The translations under genes were made by a program, and so were the position numbers. Positions 23,224-33,238 of a DNA stretch of 64,000 nucleotides are shown piece after piece. The stretch is taken from assembly GCF_048544455.1 (NCBI RefSeq), contig NC_133534.1, positions 84,783,637 to 84,847,636 of the forward strand. The letters are read 5' to 3'. This stretch comes from Silene latifolia (lineage: Eukaryota; Streptophyta; Magnoliopsida; Caryophyllales; Caryophyllaceae). Every line of letters begins with the position of its first letter. The stretch's first letter is position 1. The notes under the pieces are model-generated. The model saw only the letters and a list, made by a program, of their open reading frames with translations, was not told the origin of the DNA and did not search any database.

Positions 23224-26200
23224 GAGGGGGAAGGGGGACCAGTAATAGAAAACACTGAACCCATCAATGTAGGAACCGAACTAGAACCCCAAGAACTTAG
23301 GATAGGGACGACCTTGAGCCCTACCAAAAGGGCTAGTTTCATAGACCTCCTACACGAGTTCAAAGATGTTTTTGCTTGGTCCTACAAAGACATGCCAAGG
23401 ATCGACAGGGACATCACAGAGCATAGATCCCAATCAAATCGGGTTTCAAACCCGTGAAACAGAAGCTTCATCGAATGAGGACAGAATGGGCTCTCAAGAT
23501 CAAAGAAGAAGTCGATATACAGTTCAAAACCGGGTTCATCAAAGTTTCCGAGTACTCAGACTGGGTAGCTAACATAGTACCCATACCCAAAAAGGATGGG
23601 AGAATCCGTGTTTGTGTTGATTTTAGAGACTTAAACAAAGCCAGTCCTAAGGATGACTTTCCTCTACCACATATCGCCATATTGGTGGACAATACAGCAG
23701 ATCACGCGTTACTATCCTTCATGGATGGATATGCAGGATATAACCAGATCAAGATGGCCATAGAAGATATGCATAATACTGCCTTCGTCACTCATTGGGG
23801 AACTTATTCCTACACGGTTATGCCGTTTGGGTTAATTAATGCCGGAGCTACATACCAACGGACCGCAACTACGCTCTTACATGACATGATGCATAAAGAA
23901 GTTGAGGTATATGTAGATGACATGATTGTCAAGTCCAGGGAAATAGAGGGGCACATTGCGAACCTTCGCAAATTCTTCTCAAGGCTACGGAAGTACAACA
24001 TGAGGCTCAATCCTCAGAAATGTGCATTCGGAGTAACATCTGGTAAACTCATGGGATACGTTGTTAGCCAACGAGGAATAGTAATAGACACTTCTAAGAT
24101 CAAATCCCTAATCGAAATGCCGCAACCTCAAATGGAGAAAGAATTTAGAGGATTCCTAGGCAAGGTGAAATACATAAGTCGATTCATATCGAAACTCACC
24201 AGTATCTGTGAAGCTATCTTCAAGAAGTTAAAGAAAACAGATCACACCGTGTGGGATGATGACTGTCAGAAGGCTTTCGACCAAATCAAGGAAATACTAG
24301 CCAAACCGCCAGTGCTCATGCCACCCCAACGAGATCAATGTCTTGGTTTATATCTCACGATAACTGAAACGGCCATGGGCGCCATGCTAGCTCAAACCGT
24401 AGGAAAAGAAGAAAGAGCTATCTACTACCTTAGTAAGAAGTTCTTGGAGTACGAGTGCAAATACACATCACTCGAGAAGACATGCCTCGCTCTTGTATGG
24501 GCAACGAAGAAGCTACGCCATTACATGCTTAGCTACTCCGTCAAAATATACTCCAAAATGGATCCTGTCAAATACCTCTACGAGAAACCCGTTCTCAATG
24601 GACGCGTAGCAAGATGGACTTTGATGCTCTCAGAGTTCGATCTCAAGTATTTACCTCTGAAAGTTATAAAGGGGCGCGCCGTTGCCGAATTCTTCGTAGA
24701 AAATCCCATTAATGATATACAAACGATAGACACCTGGTCGTTTCCGGATGAGGATATACTCCAAACCGATGTAGACTCCTGGGACCTTTATTTTGATGGA
24801 GCATCGAACTTGAGAGGATTTGGAATAGGAGTGTTGCTCATTTCTCCTGAAGGCGAGCATACACCAATCTCTGTCAAACTCGACTTTGAGGTGACAAATA
24901 ACGCTGCAGAATATGAGGCTTGTCTCATTGGATTACAAGCAGCAGTAGGTTTAGGCATCAAGAATCTTCAAGTGTATGAGGATTCATCTTTGATCATCAA
25001 CCAAATTACAGGATCTTGGAAAATCCGAAGTGAAAGCTTAGCACCTTATCAAGCCAGAATAGCCCAAATTGCCCAATTCTTTGATCAAGTAACCTACCTA
25101 CACCTACCTCGAGAGGAGAATCAATTTGCAGATGCTCTTGCAAAACTTGCATCTTTGATTAATATGCCGGATAGCATGGTAGAAATGCCTTTATGAATCG
25201 AACGACGGTCAGAGCCAGCTTATGTGCACCAAATCACCGATGAAGAGGAAATCACAGGGGAACCTTGGTTCCAAGCAATCCTAAACTTCAAACTCAACAA
25301 CACCTATCCATCGGATATGGACAAAAGGGGACAACGCTCTATACGCTTACTAGCTTCCCAATACATTCTCATGCAAGGAGAGTTATACAAAAGAACACCT
25401 CTTGGTGTAATCCTACGCTGTCTTGATCATTCACATGCATGGAAAGTGATGGAAGAAGTCCATGATGGAGAATGTGGCCCTCACATGAGTGGACCCATGA
25501 TGGCAAAGAAAATCACACGTTTGGGGTATTATTGGACTACAATGGAATCCGATTGCATCAAATATGTAAGACATTGCCACAATTGCCAAATCTTCAGGAA
25601 TGTGCAACATGTCCCTCCTTCATTACTCTACGCCATGACATCTCCCTGGCCATTTTCTGCTTGGGGAATTGACATCATCGGCAAGATCACTCCAGCCGGA
25701 ACAAGAGGTCACTGTTTCATCCTAGTAGCAATCGATTATTTCACCAAGTGGGTAGAAGCGGCTTCCTACACCAGTCTTACAGCCAAGAACGTGGCAAAGT
25801 TCATACAAACCAACATCATTTGTCGATACGGTTGCCCACATGAGATCATCAGTGACAATGGATCACATTTCCAAGCTGAGACTGAGCAATTGCTAGCCAA
25901 GTATAAAATCAAGCATCACCACTCCTCGTCATATAGACCACAAACTAATGGCGCGGTAGAGGCAGCAAACAAAAACGTTGTCACAATTCTCAAGAAAATA
26001 ATTGACAACTATCGAGATTGGCCAAGCAAGATACCTTTTGTTTTATGGGGATACCGTACATCTATTAGGAAGCCCACTGGGGCCACCCCTTTCTATTTGA
26101 CCTACGGCATGGAAGCCGTATAACCAGTCGAACTAGAAATACCATCCTTGCATATTTTACTCGAAAGTCAAATCCCAGAAGCGGATTGGAAGAGAGATAG

Positions 26201-26513
26201 ATATGAAGAACTCATCCTCCTGGATGAAAGAAGATTGCGTGCATTACATAATGTGCAAACATATCAGGCACGTATCAAACGAGCCTTCAACAAAAGGGTT
26301 AAGCCAAGGAACATCAAAGAAGGAGACTTGGTCCTCAAATCAATTAGAGCTCTTTTACCTGTCGATCCACGAGGAAAAGTCAAACCCAATTGGGTCGGGC
26401 CATTTCTAGTCAAGTCCATACTTCCAGGGGGTGCGGTTAGGATCACAGACTTAGATGGGAATGAATTTGCCAACCCAACAAACCTCGACCAACTGAAACG
26501 TTACTATGCCTAG
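23224..26513 (+). pseudogene. pol: Gypsy pol of element D (RT, RNase H, archaeal RNase H, integrase)
   Basis: Frame changes near 23427, then stays constant to 26513 with stops TGA at 25194 and TAA at 26121. RT has VCVDFRDLNKA, LSFMDGYAGYNQI, VMPFGLINAGATYQR and an intact YVDD at 23910-23921. Gypsy RNase H follows (AIYYLSKKFLEYE). A second RNase H of archaeal type begins about 24780 (LYFDGASN, NNAAEYEACLIGL, YEDSSLI, NQFADALAKLA) with its acidic residues kept. Integrase has the zinc region ending HCHNCQ, then core residues in GIDIIG, SDNGSHF and NGAVEAANK, and a C-terminal GPFLV/LDGNEF region. No chromodomain. All catalytic residues survive although the frame is broken. Confidence 0.88.
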
Positions 26514-26793
26514 AATAGGAGCAAAAACGCGCCTCGCGTAACCTCACGTGTCGCCCTTGTGGCACGAAATAAACAGCCCTTGGCCAAGCTAAAATAAGCT
26601 AATGTCATCTTGCTCTTGCATTTTGACAATTTGTCATCCTCATATCATCAAATAAACTGAAATGCATTTTAGGAGTAAGTGAAAGCTCATGCTTATTTTC
26701 TAAGTTCATTACAAGCTCTTGCTTAGAACAATTATTCTTTTACATTTACTTGAACTACGCGCAAGGGTTTGATTTCATTTTTTTAATGAATAC
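26514..26793 (+). other. Element D sequence between pol and the C insertion
   Basis: Non-coding; continues at 47321 after array C. The last five bases (AATAC, 26789-26793) are the left target duplication of C. Confidence 0.7.
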
Positions 26794-27883
26794 TGATCGG
26801 TCCGTTTCATGTTCACAATTGAATATATGTTGTCGTTGGGTCACGTCCGAATCAAAACACAATTTATAGCTTCACAAACAACTCTACAATCAGTAAAGAG
26901 GCAAGTAAAGGTCGGATCCCAAGGGACGGGAATTGAGATGAGATTTCTATTGAAACTAGTGGTGTCTTAGGGGTGTCACAATTTGGGTTGATGTAGAAGG
27001 TCACTAACTAAATAGCAATGAAAATAAATAAGCAAGATGAATTAAAAGGGTTGTAAACAATTGATAAAAAGCACTAGGGTGTCATGGGGTCATAGGGGAA
27101 TCATGGGAATTGATCATACAAACATGTTCTCAAATTATAAGCAAGCAATTATTGTTGTGATGGATTGAGTTGGGTTATATCTTACAATCCTAGGAAAGTT
27201 TGGGTCCCGGAGCCGAATCGATTAGATTGTACAACACCTACAAGTCGACTTAATCTTCCCTACTCAACAACATGCATGGTCTAATGAGATTCGAGTTGGT
27301 TTATGTCTTACAAATCTCATTGAAAAGATAAGTGATGGGTAAAAAATGCAAGGATTCATAGGCTCACATTTCATCAAACATAACATGTGCATGAGTTGAG
27401 ATCAAAACAAGCAAGCAAATAAACCATGAAAGCATATTAATTTAAGCATGAATCATTCCCCATGTTGGTTTCCCCTAATTACCCATTAACCCTAGCTAGG
27501 TCACTACTCACTCATTATCATGTTGATCATGCTAGCAAGGTTGTCAATCATACCAACAAAAGGAAACATGATGAATAAATGAAAGTAATTAACAATAATT
27601 AAAAAGGGATTAAGAGAATTATACCTACTAATGATTCCAATAATAAAGCAAAGAATAAAAGAAGTACTTGATGCTTGATTGAGAGGTTGTCAATCTCCCA
27701 ATAATAACCCAAATAATCTTCAATTACTTAAAATAAAGGATGAACAAAAGAGAGACTAAGGAAATAAAACTTGTATTAAAACTTGATTAATTGTTGATTA
27801 CAATATTAAAGAGAGATTTGATTGATATTAACTACTCTAATAATTGATAAGAAGAACATCCTCTTCTAATTAGACTAATGGGG

Positions 27884-27891
27884 TATTTATA
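27884..27891 (-). promoter_or_regulatory. TATA box of array C LTR
   Basis: Minus strand TATAAATACCCC, about 145 bp downstream (element sense) of the 20-bp-spaced motif cluster. Repeated at 37267 and 46649 in the other LTRs. Confidence 0.6.
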
Positions 27892-28034
27892 GTGGAAATT
27901 AGGTGGATGAATTAGGGTTAACTAAGGGCTAAACTAGTAATTACACTTTTTAGATTGAGCAGGGAGAAGCCGGTATTTTTCGAAGGAAAGGCTTCTTTCT
28001 TTGATGCATGAAGAGACGAATTCGTGCTGGGCTG

Positions 28035-28203
28035 GAATCCGGGCGTATTGGTGTCGGGACGGGCGGATTGTAGCAGGGGAAGACGGGCGTCTTCGAGGGA
28101 ATCCGGGCAGATTCTGGTGGCTGCTTACCCGGGCGTCTTTGAAGGAAGACGCACGGATTGTGTTGTGGAGGACGGGCGGATTCATGGCAATCCGCTCGGA
28201 TTG
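28035..28203 (-). promoter_or_regulatory. Cluster of four 20-bp-spaced motif pairs in array C LTR
   Basis: Eight 16-base modules (7-base arm, 2-base centre, 7-base arm) at 28035/28055, 28079/28099, 28125/28145 and 28168/28188. Every pair is exactly 20 bp apart. Arms are GAAGACG/CGTCTTC or GAATCCG/CGGATTC types; some modules are perfect palindromes (28079), others mix arms. Same cluster at 37418 and 46800. Confidence 0.75.
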
Positions 28204-28550
28204 TAGCTCAGCATCGTTTCTTCTTCTTTTCTTCCCTTTTCTTCATAAAATCCTTGGGGATTTCCTTGGGGATGCAAGGATCCTTTCTTCAACATTGCTC
28301 ATCTACTATAATATGTACAAAGGCCTTCTAATCTTGTCTCTCCTTGATGCTTGGTCATTGAATTCAATTAATTTAGTCTCGTTTTGCCATGACAATGCAA
28401 GATTTGCACTCCTTTCCTACCAAGGGATCAAAATCTCAAAGAATATGCAAAACAAAGAAATAAAGACAATAAATGGCCCAAATATGCACTAAAAAGCATG
28501 GGAACAAGGCTAATTCGGAAGCTAAATATGCGCTAATTATGGTCACATCA

Positions 28551-30616
28551 AATATCCCCAAACCGAACCTTTGCTCGTCCCGAGTAAAGAGGTGACAAAG
28601 ACTAGGACCATTATTTAAACTAACCTAATAACATAGCCGATATGAGACAATTAGCGGGTCTCACTCCGCCCCTTCAACTCACAACAAGACAACCATGAGG
28701 TAGGATGCCTTCTTGCAAGGCAAGGTGGGTCTTGCCAAAATGGCGACACATCCAAACATTAAGCACACAAAATCAAATAATGGATGCATCTACAAACGGA
28801 ATAGCCACTTCCTCATCAAGTGGCGGAGGCACTAAGAGAGAACAAATTTAAGAGCATATAATCCTTCACAAATACTAGTTCAAAAAATTACTAAGGCTAA
28901 GAGGATGGCACTAAATCACCTCTAAATGGTGTTAAACTAGACTACTTTCGTCCTCAATTTCCAAATGCTTTCGTCAAGAGCGATCGGATGGTGGTGGAAT
29001 GATGATCCCTATGATGCTAGTAGCATATGACATGACAAGTCTCGAATTCTCTACAAAAGTAAAGGTCATGGATCGTCCCAAGCTCGACAAAGTGGCTTGA
29101 CAAAAGGCTTTTTGGGAATGAAATGCTCAAATCTTTATAAACAAGGGTGGATATGACTCGTAATCAAAATTGTCCTCATTTAACTTTCACATTTCAAAAA
29201 TTTAAGATGGGGTTTTTCCCTTCCGGGCTAGTGTCCTTTGCTTTCGCCAATCGCTTATTAGGCAACCGGTTAACCTCTAGACAATAGCTTTTCGGGGTGA
29301 TAGTCACTCTGTCTCTGGGCGGTTGAATTCACAACCGTGTGGGGGCCTAGTTCAATGGATCCCTCTCCAAAGCACATCGAAGTGGTACGCCTCCATCAAA
29401 ACAACTAAATTTCTCAACATTTCAACATTTCATAACATTTGAGGTTTCCTTAGCAATAAATTACTTCCACATAACAAAATTTTCGAAATGATCACTTCAA
29501 GCTTATTGATAGAAAAGTATTTTTGGGTTGCCTTACCATAAGGTCAATCAAGGTCACCTAGACAAGTTAACCAAGTTCACATCGCATCACGGGGTTGGAT
29601 AGGTGACTCACATGCAAACCCTTGACTAGGCTTTGGGTCATGGGTCAAAAGACACTAGTATGACACAATCTAGGGTGTTTTACAACCATTCTAGTAAGCA
29701 AAGTCTTAAGTTGAAAAAGTATTTGTAATGGCTTAGTTGCTCTTGTCAAAGTTCTCAATTAGGAACTTTTCAAAATATTTTATCTAAATGCAACTACATG
29801 CCATGATGCAACTATTATATACATCCTAATGCAAGTGATTCTATCAACTAATATGACATATAAACTAAATGCAAGTCCTAAGTTCACATTGTTATACCGC
29901 ATCAATCAAAATAAAGCCACACAATCATTAACATAAAGGGGAAAAAGGAGATTGGAAAGATCATACCATGCGGTCTTCATGATCCTCATGTCTCGGATGT
30001 GGCGTAGTCATTCAATGTGAACAATTATAGAACAAACACAATATATACAACAATATATACATGACTACACTATAAAAGAAATAAACATGTTTTTGGGTTT
30101 TTCAATTTTCACATTTTTATGGTTTTTCGAAATTTTTCAAATTTTTTTTGGATTTTTGAATAAAGGTTAAGTTAGAATTCCCCATCCCCACACTAATATG
30201 GGCATTGTCCTCAATGGCCAAAATGATGGGAAATTATGCAAACATGAAGCATGATTTCTACACTAAATGCAAGCTACACTAATCTATACTACATGATGCA
30301 TGGTTTTTGTTTATGACGGAGAGGATAATTTAGATTACCTCCCGTTGTGTATGCATTAACTTCCCCAAACCTATCTAGACATTATTGGTAATGTCCTAAG
30401 GATGGGTGTAGTTTATGCACACACTATGCAATGCATGAAACTAATTTTGTCATTTTGGATTTTGAAAGGTGGGAACAATAAAATGAGAACACCTCAATGG
30501 AGCCGAGGTGTGAGTCCTCTATGGTGCTAGGACTACTCCAACAATGATCAAGATTAATAAATAGAACAAAGAGAGAAATAGACAAACCTCAAGAGGGTAG
30601 GAGCCTCTAAAGCTTG
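28551..30616 (-). other. Non-coding 3' part of array C unit 1 internal region
   Basis: No protein-like ORF. Holds the polypurine tract next to the LTR (28551-28566, minus strand GGTTTGGGGATATT), a hairpin at about 28572-28592, AT-rich GAAATTTTT runs near 30128, and further CCCCAAACC/hairpin modules near 30180-30230 and 30362-30395. The matching part of unit 2 is 37934-39999. Confidence 0.7.
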
Positions 30617-32201
30617 CTAATCTTCCATCATATCATCATTGTCATCACCTTCCTCACTAGAAGCGGTCTTATCACCACTCTCTCCTTCACTTTCTTCTTC
30701 ACCTTGCTCATCATCCTCTTCTCCTTCTTTACTAGCTTCTTCATCAATGTTATCATCAACCTCTTCATTACCAACAACCTCATTATCACCCGAAACAACC
30801 CTAGATGCACTCGGAAATAGGACTTCCCTATCCGCCCAACTAGGCAAAGGACATGATGGGTCAAGTAGTCCTTGCCTAGCTAAATGTAAGAGGGGTGGAT
30901 ATTGGGCTAAGTAAGCATTTTTTCGATCCTCGAAAGCTTGCTTGTGCATCTCTTGCATGAGAAGAGTTTAAATAATCATTTTTTGCTTCAACACCTTCCG
31001 GCTTGAACTCTTGGTACTCGAAAGGGTAGGGTGGTGTGACAATGGAAGAGGAGGGCATTTCAATTTCACCCTTTTGTTGTTGGATAATATACTCGGCCTC
31101 TTTTGATAGGGGAATTAGATAGTTGGTCCGGTGGACACTCAATCGACAAATCTTTGAAGGCAAAGTGAAAGATCTAGCCTCACTAGTGAGCTATCTATAC
31201 TTGGTGTCAAGAGGGTTATGGGTAACCCACTTGTATTTGTATATCATAGTATTAATATCAATGAGATGACCACCCTCTTTCGCCTCATACTTGTTATCTT
31301 TGTTGAAGTTTGGATCAAAGTATTTAGCTAGGATAGTGACTAGGCCTCCATTAACAATAACGGTGGTGCCTTTCTTCCTACACTCAATATTTAACCATCT
31401 ATACACCAAGAGCCTTAGAGAGTTAAAAGGCTTGGTGAATTCCCTTCCAACGTTCAAAGCCGACTCAAGAAGAACAAAATCGAGTTTGGTGAAATGGTTG
31501 GTGTCTTTTCTCGCAATGATGGTGTTACCTATGACCTTGTGCCACACTCTAATGCCCGGATGGTGGACTAATAGAGCACGACTAGCATGAAAGTCTTCAA
31601 ATTTCCTTCCGGAAATCGCCTCCCAAAGAGGGTCGGGGTCATACTTGCCAACATTCTTAAAATAACTCGGTAAATCACTAAGACCCAAAGCTTTACCCAT
31701 TTCCTCAAAGGAGATGCGCCTACTAACATTAGCTAGACGAAACTCGATGGTCTCCATGGTCTCGACCTTGTTAACTTTCAAAGAACTCAAAAATTCTAAG
31801 GTAAGGGAGGGGTATGTCAATTCTTTTGATTCAAACAATTTCTCCAACCCCATGGCTTTGAAAAAGGCTCTAGTTTGCTCAAGGACACCCAACTTTTCTA
31901 AGGTATCTTCACAAATAAACTTGGTGGAAAGAAATGATTTCCTAGCAAACTTGGCAAAAGTGTCCCTATGGGATTTGGAAATGAAAATTACCTCTGGATA
32001 GTTCGAAAGTTGAGCAATTTCCGGAGTAGAGGATGTTGTTGCTTCCATGGGAGGTTGTTGTTGTTGCACTTCCAAGTTTGGGTTTGCTACCACCATAGCT
32101 AATGCTTTCTTTGCTTGAAGAGTCTTTTGTCTTGATGAGAGTGCCTTTGCCTTTGGTGCCTTTGCCTTTGTTGCCTTTGTTGCTCCCTTAGTCCTTACCA
32201 T
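30617..32201 (-). pseudogene. ATHILA ORF1-like gene of array C unit 1, broken
   Basis: Starts at 32201 with MVRTKGATKATK, a Lys/Ala-rich basic N-terminus. The folded part runs from about YPEVIFISKSHRDTFAKFARK through RRISFEEMGKALGLSD to KEGGHLIDINTMIYKYKW. The C-terminal tail is strongly acidic. It resembles the Arabidopsis ATHILA ORF-1 family of proteins found downstream of pol in Athila elements; function unknown. Breaks relative to unit 2: TAG at 31191-31193 where unit 2 has Trp, and a frame change near 30968. A TATA box and motif array lie upstream (32499-32893), suggesting its own promoter. Confidence 0.7.
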
Positions 32202-32498
32202 TGATGAATAAACCAAGAAAAGAGTGAAAAATCTTCAATTTCTAGTGCACCCAAATCGTTTAAAGATGAAAGGCTTTGCCTTTATGAATTCAAAAATCGA
32301 CTCAAAGGTTGAAGATTTTGTGCTTGGTTTTGATTTTTGTTGAAAGAGGAGTGATTGATTTGTTGTAAAAAGGATGTTTTGATTTGATTTTGGTTAATGT
32401 TGTTGAGGAATCTTGTTTTTGTGATGGAGAGGATGAGGGTTTTAGGGTTATGAGTAGTGTTATGAATGAAGGAATGAAGAAATGAATGTGGGAGGGGG

Positions 32499-32506
32499 TT
32501 TATAAA
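32499..32506 (-). promoter_or_regulatory. Internal TATA box upstream of ATHILA ORF1-like gene, unit 1
   Basis: Minus strand GGTTTTATAAACCCCC, about 300 bp upstream of the ORF start at 32201 and immediately downstream (element sense) of the motif array at 32532-32893. Its layout copies the LTR promoter. The equivalent in unit 2 is near 41881-41890. Confidence 0.55.
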
Positions 32507-32531
32507 ACCTGAAAAATTTGAACTGCAGGGG

Positions 32532-32893
32532 CAAGACGGGCGGATTCTGCTCGGGACACCCGGATTTGGCCTGTTCTGGGTTGGGAAAAACTCGCCTAAA
32601 GACGGGCGTCTTTCAGTGAAGACGCTCGGATTTGCAAACACGGGACGGGCGTCTTCTACAGAAGACGGGCGGATTCCTTCACAGGGATTTTTCTTGTTTT
32701 CAGCCAAGAAGACGGGCGTCTTCTTTTCAGGACGGGCGGATTTCTGAAGACGGGCGGATTCGAATGCAGGACGCCCGGATTCGTTTACAGTCAAAAATAT
32801 TTCAAAAGTTTAGCTCAGAGGGACGTGCGTCTTCTACCCAATATGCCCGGATTTCCTGAAGACGGGCGGATTCTCCTGAATCCGCTCGGATTC
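32532..32893 (-). promoter_or_regulatory. Internal array of seven motif pairs, array C unit 1
   Basis: Pairs start at 32532/32552, 32598/32618, 32641/32661, 32708/32728, 32746/32767, 32819/32839 and 32858/32878. Spacing is 20 bp in six pairs and 21 in one. Modules share the ACGGGCG core of the LTR cluster. Unit 2 has the same array at about 41916-42280. Confidence 0.72.
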
Positions 32894-33238
32894 GACCCCT
32901 TTGTACCCGGATTCAGTTCCATCCATGTACTTTGCCAATCCCTTGCCATTTTTCCATTCTTCTTCATATCTCGTGTTCTTCATTGTGGGGGCACTACTAA
33001 GGCATGGATAGCCTAGGCAATTGCCATCCCCTCACTAAGCTAAAGCACTACACACTAATTGAAATTATTAGTCCCTCCCTCACTTCTCTCAAACATGATA
33101 ATTATCTTGATCAAAGTATAAAAATCCAAAAATAACTAAAATGCAATATAAGAATTGAAATGCAAGTTAGGGAGTTAGAAATATTTACAAATGGTGGTTT
33201 AGGGAGGACTCCACCAAACTCTCATTCTTGATGAGATG
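32894..33238 (-). other. Spacer between gag-pro end and internal promoter, unit 1
   Basis: About 340 bp of non-coding sequence between the gag-protease stop and the motif array. This is where RT-RNase H-integrase would be in an autonomous Athila; none is present. Same in unit 2 (about 42281-42620). Confidence 0.6.

Larger units (their letters stand above)
26794..28550 (-). repeat. Array C left LTR
   Basis: TGATCGGTCC...GGTCACATCA. Minus-strand TATA box TATAAATA at 27884-27891; four motif pairs at 28035-28203, upstream of it in element sense. Confidence 0.95.

Noticed and set aside
28035-28203. CRISPR-like array because of regular short repeats
   Set aside because: Spacers are 4-12 bases, the setting is a plant LTR, and no cas genes exist.
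28001-28492. 163-codon plus-strand ORF repeated at 37384 and 46766
   Set aside because: It is the reverse of the array C LTR across the motif cluster. It recurs only because the LTR recurs, and the protein has no family character.
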